A model generated the notes under the pieces. The model was not told where the DNA came from and did no database searches. It saw only the letters and a list, made by a program, of their open reading frames with translations. Position numbers and translations under genes: made by a program. From an uncultured Hyphomonas sp. (GTDB lineage Bacteria; Pseudomonadota; Alphaproteobacteria; Caulobacterales; Hyphomonadaceae), in the NCBI RefSeq assembly GCF_963675305.1, contig NZ_OY776147.1, positions 1,116,001 to 1,180,000 of the forward strand: a DNA stretch of 64,000 nucleotides, given 5' to 3'. This document shows positions 8,986 through 16,619 of the stretch, piece by piece. How positions within the stretch are numbered: the first letter of the stretch is position 1; each line of letters begins with the position of its first letter.

Positions 8986-10097
8986 GTACGGACCATGTCG
9001 TCGCGGTGGACGATGGCGGGGCGGCCGCGATAGCCGAGGATGGCCTCGATCTCGTCGCTCTGGCGTCCGGCGATGTGCTGGATGTCTGCGGCGGAATAGG
9101 CCGTGACTCCGCGCGCAATGATCTTGCCTTCAGGTGACCTGATGGCGACAGCGGCGCCCTTGTCGAAATTGCCTTCCACGCCGGTGACGCCAACGGCCAG
9201 CAGGCTGGCGCCATCTGTCAGGGCGCGGGCTGCGCCCTTGTCCACCAGGATGAAGCCTTCCGGCTGCAGGTGGCCGGCGAGCCAGGCTTCGCGGGCGCGG
9301 GCCGGGGTGATGTTGGCGCGGATCAGCGTCGCCCGGGCGCCTTCGGCGAGGGCCAGCAGCGGATGCTCGCGGTTGCCGATGGTGATGACGGTGGAGCAGC
9401 CGGCCGCATGCGCAATGCGCGCGGCGGCCAGCTTGGTGACCATGCCACCGGAGCCGACACCCGCCGACGCATTGGCGCCCGTCGCCATGGCATCGTGTTC
9501 CGGCGTCAGCGCGTCCAGCACATCGATATGCGTGGCATCGGGGTGGCTGCGCGGGTCGGCCGTGTAGAGGCCGTCAATATCGGACAGGAGGACCAGCAGG
9601 TCCGCACCCATCATCTGGGCGACCCGGGCGGCGAGCCGGTCATTGTCGCCATAGCGGATCTCTTCGGTCGCGACCGTGTCGTTCTCATTGATCACAGGCA
9701 CGACGCCCGCTTCCAGCAGGGTTTCGAGCGTGGCACGGGCGTTCAGCCAGCGCCGGCGGATTTCCGTGTCGGTGGGCGTCAGCAGCGCCTGGCCCACAGT
9801 CAGCCCGTGCGGCACGAAGGCAGCGGCGAGCGCGGCCATCAGGCGCGGCTGGCCGATGGAGGCCGCGGCCTGTTTCTGATCAAGCCGCGCCGTGCCAGCC
9901 GAGCCGATTTCCGCCCGGCCAAGCGCCACTGCGCCGGAAGAAACGAGAATCACATCCTGACCACGCGCCCGGCAGGCGGCGATGTCGGCGGCCAGCTTCT
10001 CCAGCCAGGCAAGCCGGGGGTGTCCGTCCTCGGCGATCAGGGCCGATCCGGTTTTCACGACGATGCGTTTGGCGTGGGCGAGGGCGTCAGCGGTCAT
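8982..10097 (-). CDS. proB: Glutamate 5-kinase
   Basis: A 371-residue proline biosynthesis enzyme that phosphorylates L-glutamate to gamma-glutamyl phosphate. The amino-acid kinase domain is clear (KTGSALIAEDG, VSSGAVALGRAEIG, VINENDTVATEEIRYGDND, LLSDIDGLYTADPR, VGSGGMVTKLAAARIA). A C-terminal PUA domain follows from about residue 275 (ALTDGASLLAVGVTGVEG and GVTAYSAADIQHIAGR). Length and domain order match the family. It leads a three-gene minus-strand operon with the GNAT and RimK-like genes. proA is not in the window. Confidence 0.96.
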   Translation of the reverse strand: MTADALAHAKRIVVKTGSALIAEDGHPRLAWLEKLAADIAACRARGQDVILVSSGAVALGRAEIGSAGTARLDQKQAAASIGQPRLMAALAAAFVPHGLTVGQALLTPTDTEIRRRWLNARATLETLLEAGVVPVINENDTVATEEIRYGDNDRLAARVAQMMGADLLVLLSDIDGLYTADPRSHPDATHIDVLDALTPEHDAMATGANASAGVGSGGMVTKLAAARIAHAAGCSTVITIGNREHPLLALAEGARATLIRANITPARAREAWLAGHLQPEGFILVDKGAARALTDGASLLAVGVTGVEGNFDKGAAVAIRSPEGKIIARGVTAYSAADIQHIAGRQSDEIEAILGYRGRPAIVHRDDMVRT

Positions 10098-10198
10098 GGC
10101 GCGCAGCGATACATGAGAGCGGGCGTTCCCGGAAGGAAAAAGTCGAGCGTTGACAAGGCCTGCCGTTGCGCCTCAGTGGAACGAAAAGAGAGGTGCCC

Positions 10199-10426
10199 AT
10201 GCCGCAGTTCAACATGATCCTGATTACGCCCGAACAAGCCGCCGGCCACGAAGTGCTGGAGCATACAGCGGGTACGCCGCTGCGCGAAGGCGGCGGCGAC
10301 GAGACCTACCGCTGCGGACGGTGCAAGACGACGCTGCTGGTGGATGTGGCTCATCATGATGCGCATGGCGTGATCGTGAAGTGCGGCAAGTGCGGCGCGA
10401 TCAATACGGAACCGCATCACCACTAG
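10199..10426 (+). CDS. Small zinc-ribbon protein
   Basis: A 75-residue protein starting MPQFNMILITPEQAA. It has two CxxC pairs, CGRCKT and CGKCGA, about 25 residues apart, typical of a zinc ribbon, and ends in a histidine run (EPHHH). The ATG at 10199 is preceded by a purine-rich stretch (AAAAGAGAGG) and was preferred over the longer in-frame start at 10166. It is divergent from proB and convergent with obgE. Function unknown; it could bind nucleic acid or be a redox or metal protein. Confidence 0.75.
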   Translation: MPQFNMILITPEQAAGHEVLEHTAGTPLREGGGDETYRCGRCKTTLLVDVAHHDAHGVIVKCGKCGAINTEPHHH

Positions 10427-10441
10427 GCCCTTGTTCACGCG

Positions 10442-11488
10442 CTAAAGCGGTGTCCAAGAGTCGTCCGCATCCGGATTCTCTTCGGCTTCCAGTTCAGCCT
10501 GGATACCGAGGTGCCGGGCGATCTCATAGAGTGCTGGCTTCACGCCCTGGCCAGTCACGCCGGAGATCAGCAGGGGCGTGCCCTTGTACTCCGTGGCCAG
10601 CTGTTTCGCCTGTTCCTCGACGAGTTCCGGCGTCAGCGCGTCGATCTTGTTGAGGCAGACGATTTCCGGCCGCTGGGCCAGTTCCTCGTCATAGGCTTCC
10701 AGTTCGCCGCGGATCGTGCGGTAAGCGCCAGCAACATCGTCCTGCGTGCAGTCGATCAGGTGCAGCAGCACTTTGCAGCGCTCCACATGGCCGAGGAAAC
10801 GGTGGCCGAGGCCTGCGCCCTCTGCGGCGCCTTCGATCAGGCCCGGAATGTCGGCCAGCACGAAGCGCGTGCCGGGGCCGAGGTCTACTACGCCGAGACC
10901 TGGGTGAAGCGTCGTGAACGGATAGTCGGCGATTTTCGGGTGGGCAGCCGTCACCGTCGACAGGAAGGTCGACTTGCCGGCATTCGGCAGACCGATCAGG
11001 CCGGCATCGGCGATCAGTTTCAGGCGTAGCCAGATCCATGCCTCTTCGCCTTCTTCGCCCGGATTGGCGCGGCGGGGCGCCTGATTGGTCGAAGACTTGA
11101 AGCGCATATTGCCCCAGCCGCCATTGCCGCCCTGCGCGAGCAACACGCGCTGGCCGACCTCTGTCAGGTCTGCGATCAGGGTTTCCTGGTCTTCCTCGAA
11201 AATCTGCGTGCCCACGGGAAGTTTGAGGACGACATCGTCGCCCTTGGCGCCCGTGCGCTGCTTGCCCATGCCGTGGCCGCCACGCTTTGCCTTGAAGTGC
11301 TGCTGGTAGCGGTAGTCGATCAGCGTGTTCAGCCCCTCGACCGCTTCGGCCCAGACATCGCCGCCCCGGCCGCCATCGCCGCCATCCGGGCCGCCATATT
11401 CGATATACTTCTCACGCCGGAAGGAGACACAGCCTGCGCCGCCCGTTCCGGACTGAATGTAAACCTTGGCCTGATCGAGGAACTTCAT
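10442..11488 (-). CDS. obgE: Obg family GTPase
   Basis: A 348-residue ribosome-assembly GTPase. The glycine-rich Obg domain fills the first ~160 residues (SGTGGAGCVSFRREKYIEYGGPDGGDGG). The G domain follows: G1 GLPNAGKST, the G2 region PFTTLHP, G3 ADIPGLIEGA and G4 NKID. It acts on the large ribosomal subunit and in stress and cell-cycle control. It lies downstream of rplU-rpmA in the common order rplU-rpmA-(GNAT)-obgE on the minus strand. The short C-terminus ends soon after the G domain. Confidence 0.97.
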   Translation of the reverse strand: MKFLDQAKVYIQSGTGGAGCVSFRREKYIEYGGPDGGDGGRGGDVWAEAVEGLNTLIDYRYQQHFKAKRGGHGMGKQRTGAKGDDVVLKLPVGTQIFEEDQETLIADLTEVGQRVLLAQGGNGGWGNMRFKSSTNQAPRRANPGEEGEEAWIWLRLKLIADAGLIGLPNAGKSTFLSTVTAAHPKIADYPFTTLHPGLGVVDLGPGTRFVLADIPGLIEGAAEGAGLGHRFLGHVERCKVLLHLIDCTQDDVAGAYRTIRGELEAYDEELAQRPEIVCLNKIDALTPELVEEQAKQLATEYKGTPLLISGVTGQGVKPALYEIARHLGIQAELEAEENPDADDSWTPL

Positions 11489-11506
11489 GGTGGTCTCTTA
11501 CGTGTT

Positions 11507-12022
11507 TCAGCCGACGCGCGCCATGTCGAAATGGTCGACCCGCTCGCCGCGGCCCATGCAGAAGATACTGCGCCGGTCCGCTTTCATGAATTGCAGCTTT
11601 TCCAGAACGCGGCCGGATGCCGGATTGTCGACCAGGTAGCCGGAGACGAAAGCCCGCTCCCCCCGGTCGCGCAGCCACTGGATCAGGGCACCAGCCGCTT
11701 CGGTCATGAAGCCATGGCCCCATGCTGATGGCGCCAGCCAGTAGCCGATATTGAAGGGCAGGTGCGTGTCCTTCCGCTCGCCGCTGACGACACCGATCAG
11801 GCGCTTGTCCTGCTCGATTCCCAGCACATGCTTCGTATTGGTTTCCCGCCCGGATGGGTGCCTGGCGATCCAGTCTTCCGTCTGTGCCACGGTTTGGTGA
11901 GCCGGAATGCTGATAACCATTCTGTAGATCTGTGGCTGGTTCACCAGATCGGTGATGGTGGGGGCATCCTCCAGCCAGATGCGGCGCAAGGTGAGCCGGT
12001 CTGTCGTTATGACGGCACTCAT
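11507..12022 (-). CDS. GNAT acetyltransferase (RimJ/RimL-like)
   Basis: A 171-residue acetyltransferase of the RimJ/RimL type. It starts with ITTDRLTLRRIWLEDAPTI, and carries the acetyl-CoA loop as IGYWLAPSAWGHGFMTEAAGALIQWL, then VDNPASGRVLEKLQF. Members acetylate ribosomal protein N-termini, tRNA or small molecules. The start at 12022 (MSAVITTDR) is chosen over the longer frame because homologues begin with the T-x-R-L-x-L-R segment. It lies between rpmA and obgE on the same strand, a common position for such a gene. Confidence 0.88.
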   Translation of the reverse strand: MSAVITTDRLTLRRIWLEDAPTITDLVNQPQIYRMVISIPAHQTVAQTEDWIARHPSGRETNTKHVLGIEQDKRLIGVVSGERKDTHLPFNIGYWLAPSAWGHGFMTEAAGALIQWLRDRGERAFVSGYLVDNPASGRVLEKLQFMKADRRSIFCMGRGERVDHFDMARVG

Positions 12023-12066
12023 GCTGTGACTCCTTCCTGAGTCGTTCGCCAGCAGGGGAGACATTG

Positions 12067-12098
12067 AAAAAGGGGGAGACAGTGGCCTGCCTCCCCCT
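12067..12098 (-). terminator. Rho-independent terminator after rpmA
   Basis: On the minus strand an 8-base AGGGGGAG/CTCCCCCT stem (12071-12078 with 12091-12098) is followed by four T. It lies 56 bases after the rpmA stop and would separate rplU-rpmA from the GNAT-obgE genes, or attenuate between them. Confidence 0.8.
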
Positions 12099-12154
12099 GG
12101 AAACTGATCGTCTGAAGCGATCCGGCCACGTTCCCGCGGCCGCGCTGTCAGCCG

Positions 12155-12424
12155 CTATTCTGCTGCTTCCGCTGCCGGTACAATGTTCACGTAGACGCGG
12201 CCCTTGGCCTTCTTCGCAAACTCGACCTTGCCCTCGGTGAGCGCAAAGAGGGTGTGATCGCGGCCCATGCCGACGCCTTTGCCCGGCCATTTCTGGGTGC
12301 CGCGCTGACGAACGAGAATGTTGCCCGGGATGACGTGCTCGCCACCGAACTTCTTCACGCCGAGGTACTTCGGATTCGAATCGCGGCCGTTACGGGACGA
12401 ACCACCTGATTTCTTATGAGCCAT
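12155..12424 (-). CDS. rpmA: 50S ribosomal protein L27
   Basis: An 89-residue L27. It starts MAHKKSGGSSRNGRDSNPKY and contains GVKKFGGEHVIPGNILVRQRGT and the KWPGKGVGMGRDHTLFAL segment, all diagnostic. L27 reaches the peptidyl transferase centre of the large subunit with its N-terminal tail. It follows rplU by 41 bases in the universal rplU-rpmA order. Confidence 0.98.
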   Translation of the reverse strand: MAHKKSGGSSRNGRDSNPKYLGVKKFGGEHVIPGNILVRQRGTQKWPGKGVGMGRDHTLFALTEGKVEFAKKAKGRVYVNIVPAAEAAE

Positions 12425-12465
12425 AGTCTGCTCCTGATCCTTTAGCGGAGGGCCTTATACAGGCC

Positions 12466-13089
12466 TTATGCGTCTTTTGCGAGTTCTTTTGCCTGCTCGA
12501 CCCAGCCATCCTTGGCAAAGCGGCCAGACAGGCTGAGCTGTTCTTCCAGTTCGGCAATCTGAGCGTCGGTGAGGGCAGCGATCTGAGCGAAGGTGGTGAT
12601 GCCTGCGCCGTTCAGCTTTTTCTCAAGGGCCGGGCCGATGCCGGTCAGTTTCTTGAGGTTGTCAGCAGCGCCCGCTTCAGCGGCCGGGGCAGCAGCCTCT
12701 GCTTTCGGAGCGGCGGCTTCAGCCTTCGGGGCCTCTTCCGTCTTGGCAGCGGCTTTTTTCGCCGGCTTTTTGGCACCGTCAGCGCTGATACCGGTGATTT
12801 TCACCACGGTCAGGTGCTGTTTGTGGCCGATTGTGCGGCGGTAGGTCTGGCGCTGGCGCTTCTTGCGCGTGATGACCTTGTCACCACGGGTCTGCTCAGC
12901 GACTTCACCGGTCACCGCGGCGCCGGCCACGACGGGCGCGCCAACAGTAACATTTGCGCCTTCGCCCAGCATCAGGACGGTATCGAACACCACATCCTTG
13001 CCAGCTTCGGCATTAAGCTTCTCGACAACAATCGTATCGCCTTCAGCGACCTTGTATTGTTTGCCACCTGTCTTGATGACCGCGAACAT
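12466..13089 (-). CDS. rplU: 50S ribosomal protein L21 with C-terminal helix-hairpin-helix extension
   Basis: A 207-residue protein. The first ~105 residues are ordinary L21 (MFAVIKTGGKQYKVAEGD, then RRTIGHKQHLTVVKITGI). An Ala/Glu/Lys-rich linker (residues ~110-140) leads to a helix-hairpin-helix module with LKKLTGIGPALEKKLNGAGI. L21 binds 23S rRNA; about half of this protein is extension. Similar tails are known on alphaproteobacterial L21 proteins and may bind nucleic acid. It leads the rplU-rpmA unit. The AT-rich stretch between it and tRNA-Ser should hold its promoter. Confidence 0.96.
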   Translation of the reverse strand: MFAVIKTGGKQYKVAEGDTIVVEKLNAEAGKDVVFDTVLMLGEGANVTVGAPVVAGAAVTGEVAEQTRGDKVITRKKRQRQTYRRTIGHKQHLTVVKITGISADGAKKPAKKAAAKTEEAPKAEAAAPKAEAAAPAAEAGAADNLKKLTGIGPALEKKLNGAGITTFAQIAALTDAQIAELEEQLSLSGRFAKDGWVEQAKELAKDA

Positions 13090-13271
13090 GTGGTCTCATC
13101 CTTCCGGCGTGGAAATAAACGGGATATGCACGGGAGCCGTCACCGGCCCCGCGCCTGAAGCGGGGGGTAAACACTAAAGCGGCAGCGCTGTCAAATATCA
13201 TCTTCAGGCGTTTTCAGGTGGTTGAAATCTGCGCGCAGTCATTATAGGTGACGGCGCTTCAACACCGGCGC

Positions 13272-13361
13272 GGAGAGGTGCTAGAGTGGTTGAATAGGCT
13301 AGTCTCGAAAACTAGTGAACTCGCAAGGGTTCCGAGGGTTCGAATCCCTCTCTCTCCGCCA
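13272..13361 (+). tRNA. tRNA-Ser (anticodon CGA)
   Basis: A 90-base tRNA with acceptor GGAGAGG/TCTCTCC, discriminator G and an encoded CCA (13359-13361). The anticodon loop CTCGAAA reads CGA. The long variable arm expected of a serine tRNA is present (TGAACTCGCAAGGGTTCCG). It marks the left edge of the genomic island. Confidence 0.96.
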
Positions 13362-13528
13362 GCCATACCCCCAAATAGAGAAAAGTACCGTCGCTTCCGC
13401 GCGAAGCCCCACACACCGCGGGCTTTGGCGCCAGGGCTGCGTCTCCGTTTCCGGAACAGGGCAGATCTTGCGCCTGAAATCCGCCGCCGTCTCCAATCGC
13501 CAAATGCAACAGTACCCTTAGGCCGGAT

Positions 13529-13719
13529 TTCCCTGATAACCCGCGATTTACAGGGATAATCGGCAAAATAACAGGGAAACGCCCCGCAGCGCGCCTGGAA
13601 ACACGCGTGAAATCAATGGGTTTCGGGTGAATTCCCTACTTCAGGAACAGGGAATTTCCCAACGTCTAACAGGGAAATGATTTTGAGGATCAGGGAACCG
13701 GATCGCCGGTATCAGGGAG
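13529..13719. repeat. Phased CAGGGAA repeats, likely recombinase or attachment site
   Basis: The 350 bases between tRNA-Ser and the recombinase hold no gene. CAGGGAA or close variants occur at 13551, 13572, 13648, 13670, 13691 and 13713, with steps of 21-22 bases, about two helical turns. Inverted copies (TTCCCT) lie at 13529 and 13632. The array runs up to and into the end of the recombinase gene. It may be where the recombinase binds, at an island end. Confidence 0.6.
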
Positions 13720-15361
13720 CTGCTTCGAACCCCAATGCCGCCCATTGTTCGTCCCAATCCAGAGGAATGTCAGATGTGACGAGCTGCGTCAGTGTCAGCC
13801 CGTCGGGTTGCTGGCCTTCCAGTATCGCTCCGACAATTGCGGGCGAAAGGAAGGCCAGCTGAATGCGTTGCCGGACCATAAGCGTCTGCCATCCATAACG
13901 CGCGGCAATGTCCTTCATGAGGGTGCCGGATTTTATCTCGTCCAGCCAGGAATGCGCGAGAGCAAACATCCGGATTAGCTTTGGGTCAGGCGCCTTATGG
14001 ATCGCTCCGAAAACCAGCCTCGATTCCTTCCCGCGTCGTCTGACCCCGAACGGCGCTTCAAGTTGGAGATGGCTCCGGTCAATTTCCTCTCTCGGAACTC
14101 CGAGCCGCTCGGCGATCGCATCCGCAGACAGCGTGATGTCCAACCGACCTTCGGAGACCTGAACCCGATCGATCAAGTCCGTGGCCTTTTTCCAGGAAAA
14201 CCTCCCGAGTTCGCTCTTGAGGCTTTCAAGTAAAAGCGGCGTTGGGCTGCTGAGGAGCCGGGACACATCACCGTCTATGTGCCGGAAGACTGTCTCGCTC
14301 ACAGCGTCTTCCAGCTGCTTTGCCGGCAGCCTCCAACCGGAAGCATCGGTCGGTGACCCTGCCAGCAACCGCCCCGAGACATAGTAACGGTATCGGCGGC
14401 TACGTTTCTGGGAATGGGTCGGGGTCAAGAAGTCACCCGTCTCGTCAAAGATCCGTCCGGTCAGCAAGGCACCAGATCTGGACGGGCGTCGGGACTTCTT
14501 CGGAGATTTTAAGTCCAGCTGTTCCTGCACACGATCCCACAGGTCCTGATCCACGATCGCATCATGCAGACCCTCATGGGATTCCTGCTTATGCCGGATG
14601 CGGCCGATATAGACCGGGTTACGCAGGATGAAGTTGATCTGCCCGCGACTGAGGGGGTTGGAACCCGTCACCTTTCCATCGCTGAAGGTCCGGCGCTTGG
14701 ATCGATAACCACGGGAGATGACTTCCTGTTCGACCTGACGCAGGCAGCCATGCTGATCATAGAGACGGAAGATTTCGCGGACGATCTCGGCTTCAGCGTC
14801 GTTGATCACAAGCGTCTGCATTTTCGGATCGGGATGCCGGTCATAGCCGAGCGGGAGCAGCCCGCCCATCCAGTAGCCTTTCTTCTTCGATGCGGTGACC
14901 TTGTCCCGGATACGTTCGGCGGTGACCTCCCGTTCGAACTGAGCGAAGGAGAGCAGCACGTTGAGGGTCAGCCGGCCCATACTGGTCGATGTGTTGAATG
15001 ACTGGGTGACTGAGACGAACGAGCAGTCTGCAGCATCAAACTGGTCGATTAGTCTGGCAAAGTCGGCCAGTGACCGGGTCAGCCGGTCTATCTTATAGAC
15101 AACCACAAGATCGACCTTGCCATCCGCGATGTCTTCCAGAAGCCGCTGAAGCGCCGGACGCTCCAGGTTTCCCCCCGACAAGCCGCCATCATCATAGTGT
15201 GCCGGGATCAACTTCCATCCCTCATGCCGCTGACTGGAGATATAGCTCTCACAGGCCTCCCGCTGCGCATCGAGCGAGTTGAACGCCTGGTCGAGGCCTT
15301 CGTCGCTCGATTTACGGGTATAGATGGCGCAACGGATTGTCCGGCGGTCGTGCTTTGTCAT
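13712..15361 (-). CDS. Large serine recombinase
   Basis: A 549-residue site-specific recombinase. The resolvase/invertase catalytic domain fills about residues 10-160, with the nucleophile in AIYTRKSSDEGLD (Ser near residue 17), then VVYKIDRLTRSLADF and LLSFAQFEREVTAERIRDK. The recombinase domain and zinc-beta-ribbon region follow (GYWMGGLLPLGYDRHP, LRNPVYIGRIRH, RYRYYVSGRLL). Such enzymes integrate and excise islands using unequal att sites. The ATG at 15361 overlaps the DUF2924 stop by 4 bases. It is the likely mover of this island; it looks intact. Confidence 0.93.
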   Translation of the reverse strand: MTKHDRRTIRCAIYTRKSSDEGLDQAFNSLDAQREACESYISSQRHEGWKLIPAHYDDGGLSGGNLERPALQRLLEDIADGKVDLVVVYKIDRLTRSLADFARLIDQFDAADCSFVSVTQSFNTSTSMGRLTLNVLLSFAQFEREVTAERIRDKVTASKKKGYWMGGLLPLGYDRHPDPKMQTLVINDAEAEIVREIFRLYDQHGCLRQVEQEVISRGYRSKRRTFSDGKVTGSNPLSRGQINFILRNPVYIGRIRHKQESHEGLHDAIVDQDLWDRVQEQLDLKSPKKSRRPSRSGALLTGRIFDETGDFLTPTHSQKRSRRYRYYVSGRLLAGSPTDASGWRLPAKQLEDAVSETVFRHIDGDVSRLLSSPTPLLLESLKSELGRFSWKKATDLIDRVQVSEGRLDITLSADAIAERLGVPREEIDRSHLQLEAPFGVRRRGKESRLVFGAIHKAPDPKLIRMFALAHSWLDEIKSGTLMKDIAARYGWQTLMVRQRIQLAFLSPAIVGAILEGQQPDGLTLTQLVTSDIPLDWDEQWAALGFEAAP

Positions 15362-15762
15362 GTTGATCCCTTCAGGCCGAAGAAGCGCGGGCCGGACCAT
15401 TTGGCGCCGGTGATCTCCTTTGCGATGGCAGAGAGCGACCGGTAGGTCTTGCCGCGATACGAGAAGCCCTTTCCGATTCGATCGACAACATGCGTGACGC
15501 CGTTCCATTCGCGGACGAGGCGGGCATCAGATCTGAGATGGACGGTCCGACCGATGGCGCCGCCTTCATCGGCGATCGACCGAAGCTGCTTCCTGAGGCG
15601 AAGGCCCAGGCCGCCGCGTTCAGCGGCCTGGGTTTCAAAGGCGACGATCCGACAGAGAAGGGGTGTGCTCAGTCCCTTCGGTGGCGGCGTGTCGAGTAGT
15701 TGCTCGTAACGGTCGACCAGGTTGGCGCGGGGGAGATCCTGAAGCTCGGCTGCGGGGCTCAT
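15358..15762 (-). CDS. DUF2924 protein
   Basis: A 134-residue basic protein of the DUF2924 family, seen in LVDRYEQLLDTPPPKGLSTPLLCRIVAFETQ and GKTYRSLSAIAKEITGAKWSGPRFFGL. It always travels just upstream of large serine recombinases in alphaproteobacterial islands and phages. Here it overlaps the recombinase start by 4 bases (15358-15361) and the DUF3489 stop by 4 bases (15759-15762), so the three genes are coupled. The conserved C-terminal half suggests DNA binding or a recombination accessory role; this is inferred. Confidence 0.85.
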   Translation of the reverse strand: MSPAAELQDLPRANLVDRYEQLLDTPPPKGLSTPLLCRIVAFETQAAERGGLGLRLRKQLRSIADEGGAIGRTVHLRSDARLVREWNGVTHVVDRIGKGFSYRGKTYRSLSAIAKEITGAKWSGPRFFGLKGST

Positions 15763-16001
15763 TTCTTCGCTCCGGCGATACGGTAGCGGGATTGCCGCGA
15801 GCCTTCTGCGGGATCGAGCTTTTCCACCTCAACCCCGGCCTGTTTCAGGCGGGTGAGGGCGGCGCGAGTTGTGTGGGTCTGCCAGCCGAGTTTCATGGAG
15901 AGGGCTTCAGCGGTCATGCCGTCAGGTTTGGCGAGAAGGCTTTTGAGCTGATCTGATTTCGAAGGCTTGTTCTTGGGTTTTGGTGTGGCGCGTTTGGTCA
16001 T
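15759..16001 (-). CDS. DUF3489 small DNA-binding-like protein
   Basis: An 80-residue protein with a Lys/Pro-rich start (MTKRATPKPKNKPSK) and a winged-helix-like body (DQLKSLLAKPDGMTAEALSMKLGWQTHTTRAALTRLKQAGVEV), the DUF3489 signature. It probably binds DNA and may control or assist the recombinase it is coupled to. The ATG at 16001 is preceded by a GGAAA ribosome site, and is preferred over the longer frame. A leader with three hairpins lies directly upstream. Confidence 0.82.
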   Translation of the reverse strand: MTKRATPKPKNKPSKSDQLKSLLAKPDGMTAEALSMKLGWQTHTTRAALTRLKQAGVEVEKLDPAEGSRQSRYRIAGAKK

Positions 16002-16020
16002 CGGGTTTCCTTTCAGGTCT

Positions 16021-16090
16021 GAGGAAGCGATCAGTGCTTCCACGACCCGAAGGCCCGGTAATCTGCCGGGCGTCCGCGGGGCTGCCCGCG
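16021..16090 (-). other. Structured leader upstream of DUF3489
   Basis: Three hairpins stand in a row in the 90 bases before the gene: GAAGC/GCTTC (16024-16040), GCCCGG/CCGGGC (16053-16071) and CGCGGG/CCCGCG (16075-16090). They could be a structured 5' untranslated region, a small RNA or a protein-binding region. There is no T-run, so a terminator is unlikely. Confidence 0.4.
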
Positions 16091-16129
16091 ACAGGACTAC
16101 CAATGCTCGGAATAAGGCGGCAGTCCAGT

Positions 16130-16363
16130 CTATTCGATCTGTGAGCGGATATATTTCAGCATGGCGACCTCGGCTTTGTCGCAGTGAGACTTTGCCTTGT
16201 CGAGTAGGGCGCCGAGAGATTGTACTTCTCGGAGGCGTTTCTCGTCCGGAAGAACGGGCAGTTGAGCCTCAACGGCCTGCCCGCAGGCGTCTTCAGCAGC
16301 TTCCAGTACCTTTATGATTCTGCAGCGGATTTGATCGATGGCGTCCATGTCGGACACGTGCAC
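16130..16363 (-). CDS. Hypothetical helical protein
   Basis: A 77-residue acidic, mostly helical protein (IDQIRCRIIKVLEAAEDACGQAV, then LGALLDKAKSHCDKAEVAMLKYI). No family was recognised. It lies on the same strand as the recombinase genes, 129 bases upstream of the structured leader region. The codon use looks coding and matches the island. The 255 bases between it and the CapP-like gene hold no recognised gene. Confidence 0.5.
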   Translation of the reverse strand: MHVSDMDAIDQIRCRIIKVLEAAEDACGQAVEAQLPVLPDEKRLREVQSLGALLDKAKSHCDKAEVAMLKYIRSQIE

Positions 16364-16619
16364 TCAGGTTGGTGCAGAAGTCCACGATGCTGCGCCGAGG
16401 CTTTGCCAATGAATCTGGTCGGGTTTTCAAGGAATTCGACTCCAAGCCTTTAAGGCCGGCATCCGGAATGATTTTTACGCACGAAAGTTAGTCCATTTTT
16501 AGGCAGTGCTTGCCAGTGTCTTGGCTCAACATCGGAGCTTTCGCGGTTTCCATTATTTGGAGGAGCGGTATGTGAGCACGTGGTTCGAGGGTGCCGATCG
16601 TTTAAAAAGGTTTTTGTCC

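Noticed and set aside
13272..13361. A second copy of the tRNA-Ser 3' end that would mark the right island border
   Set aside because: I looked for the T-arm and acceptor sequence downstream and saw no repeat in this window, so no att pair is claimed.
13248..13559. Open frames over tRNA-Ser and the region behind it
   Set aside because: They run through the tRNA gene and have no coding signal; the region is better read as tRNA plus repeat array.
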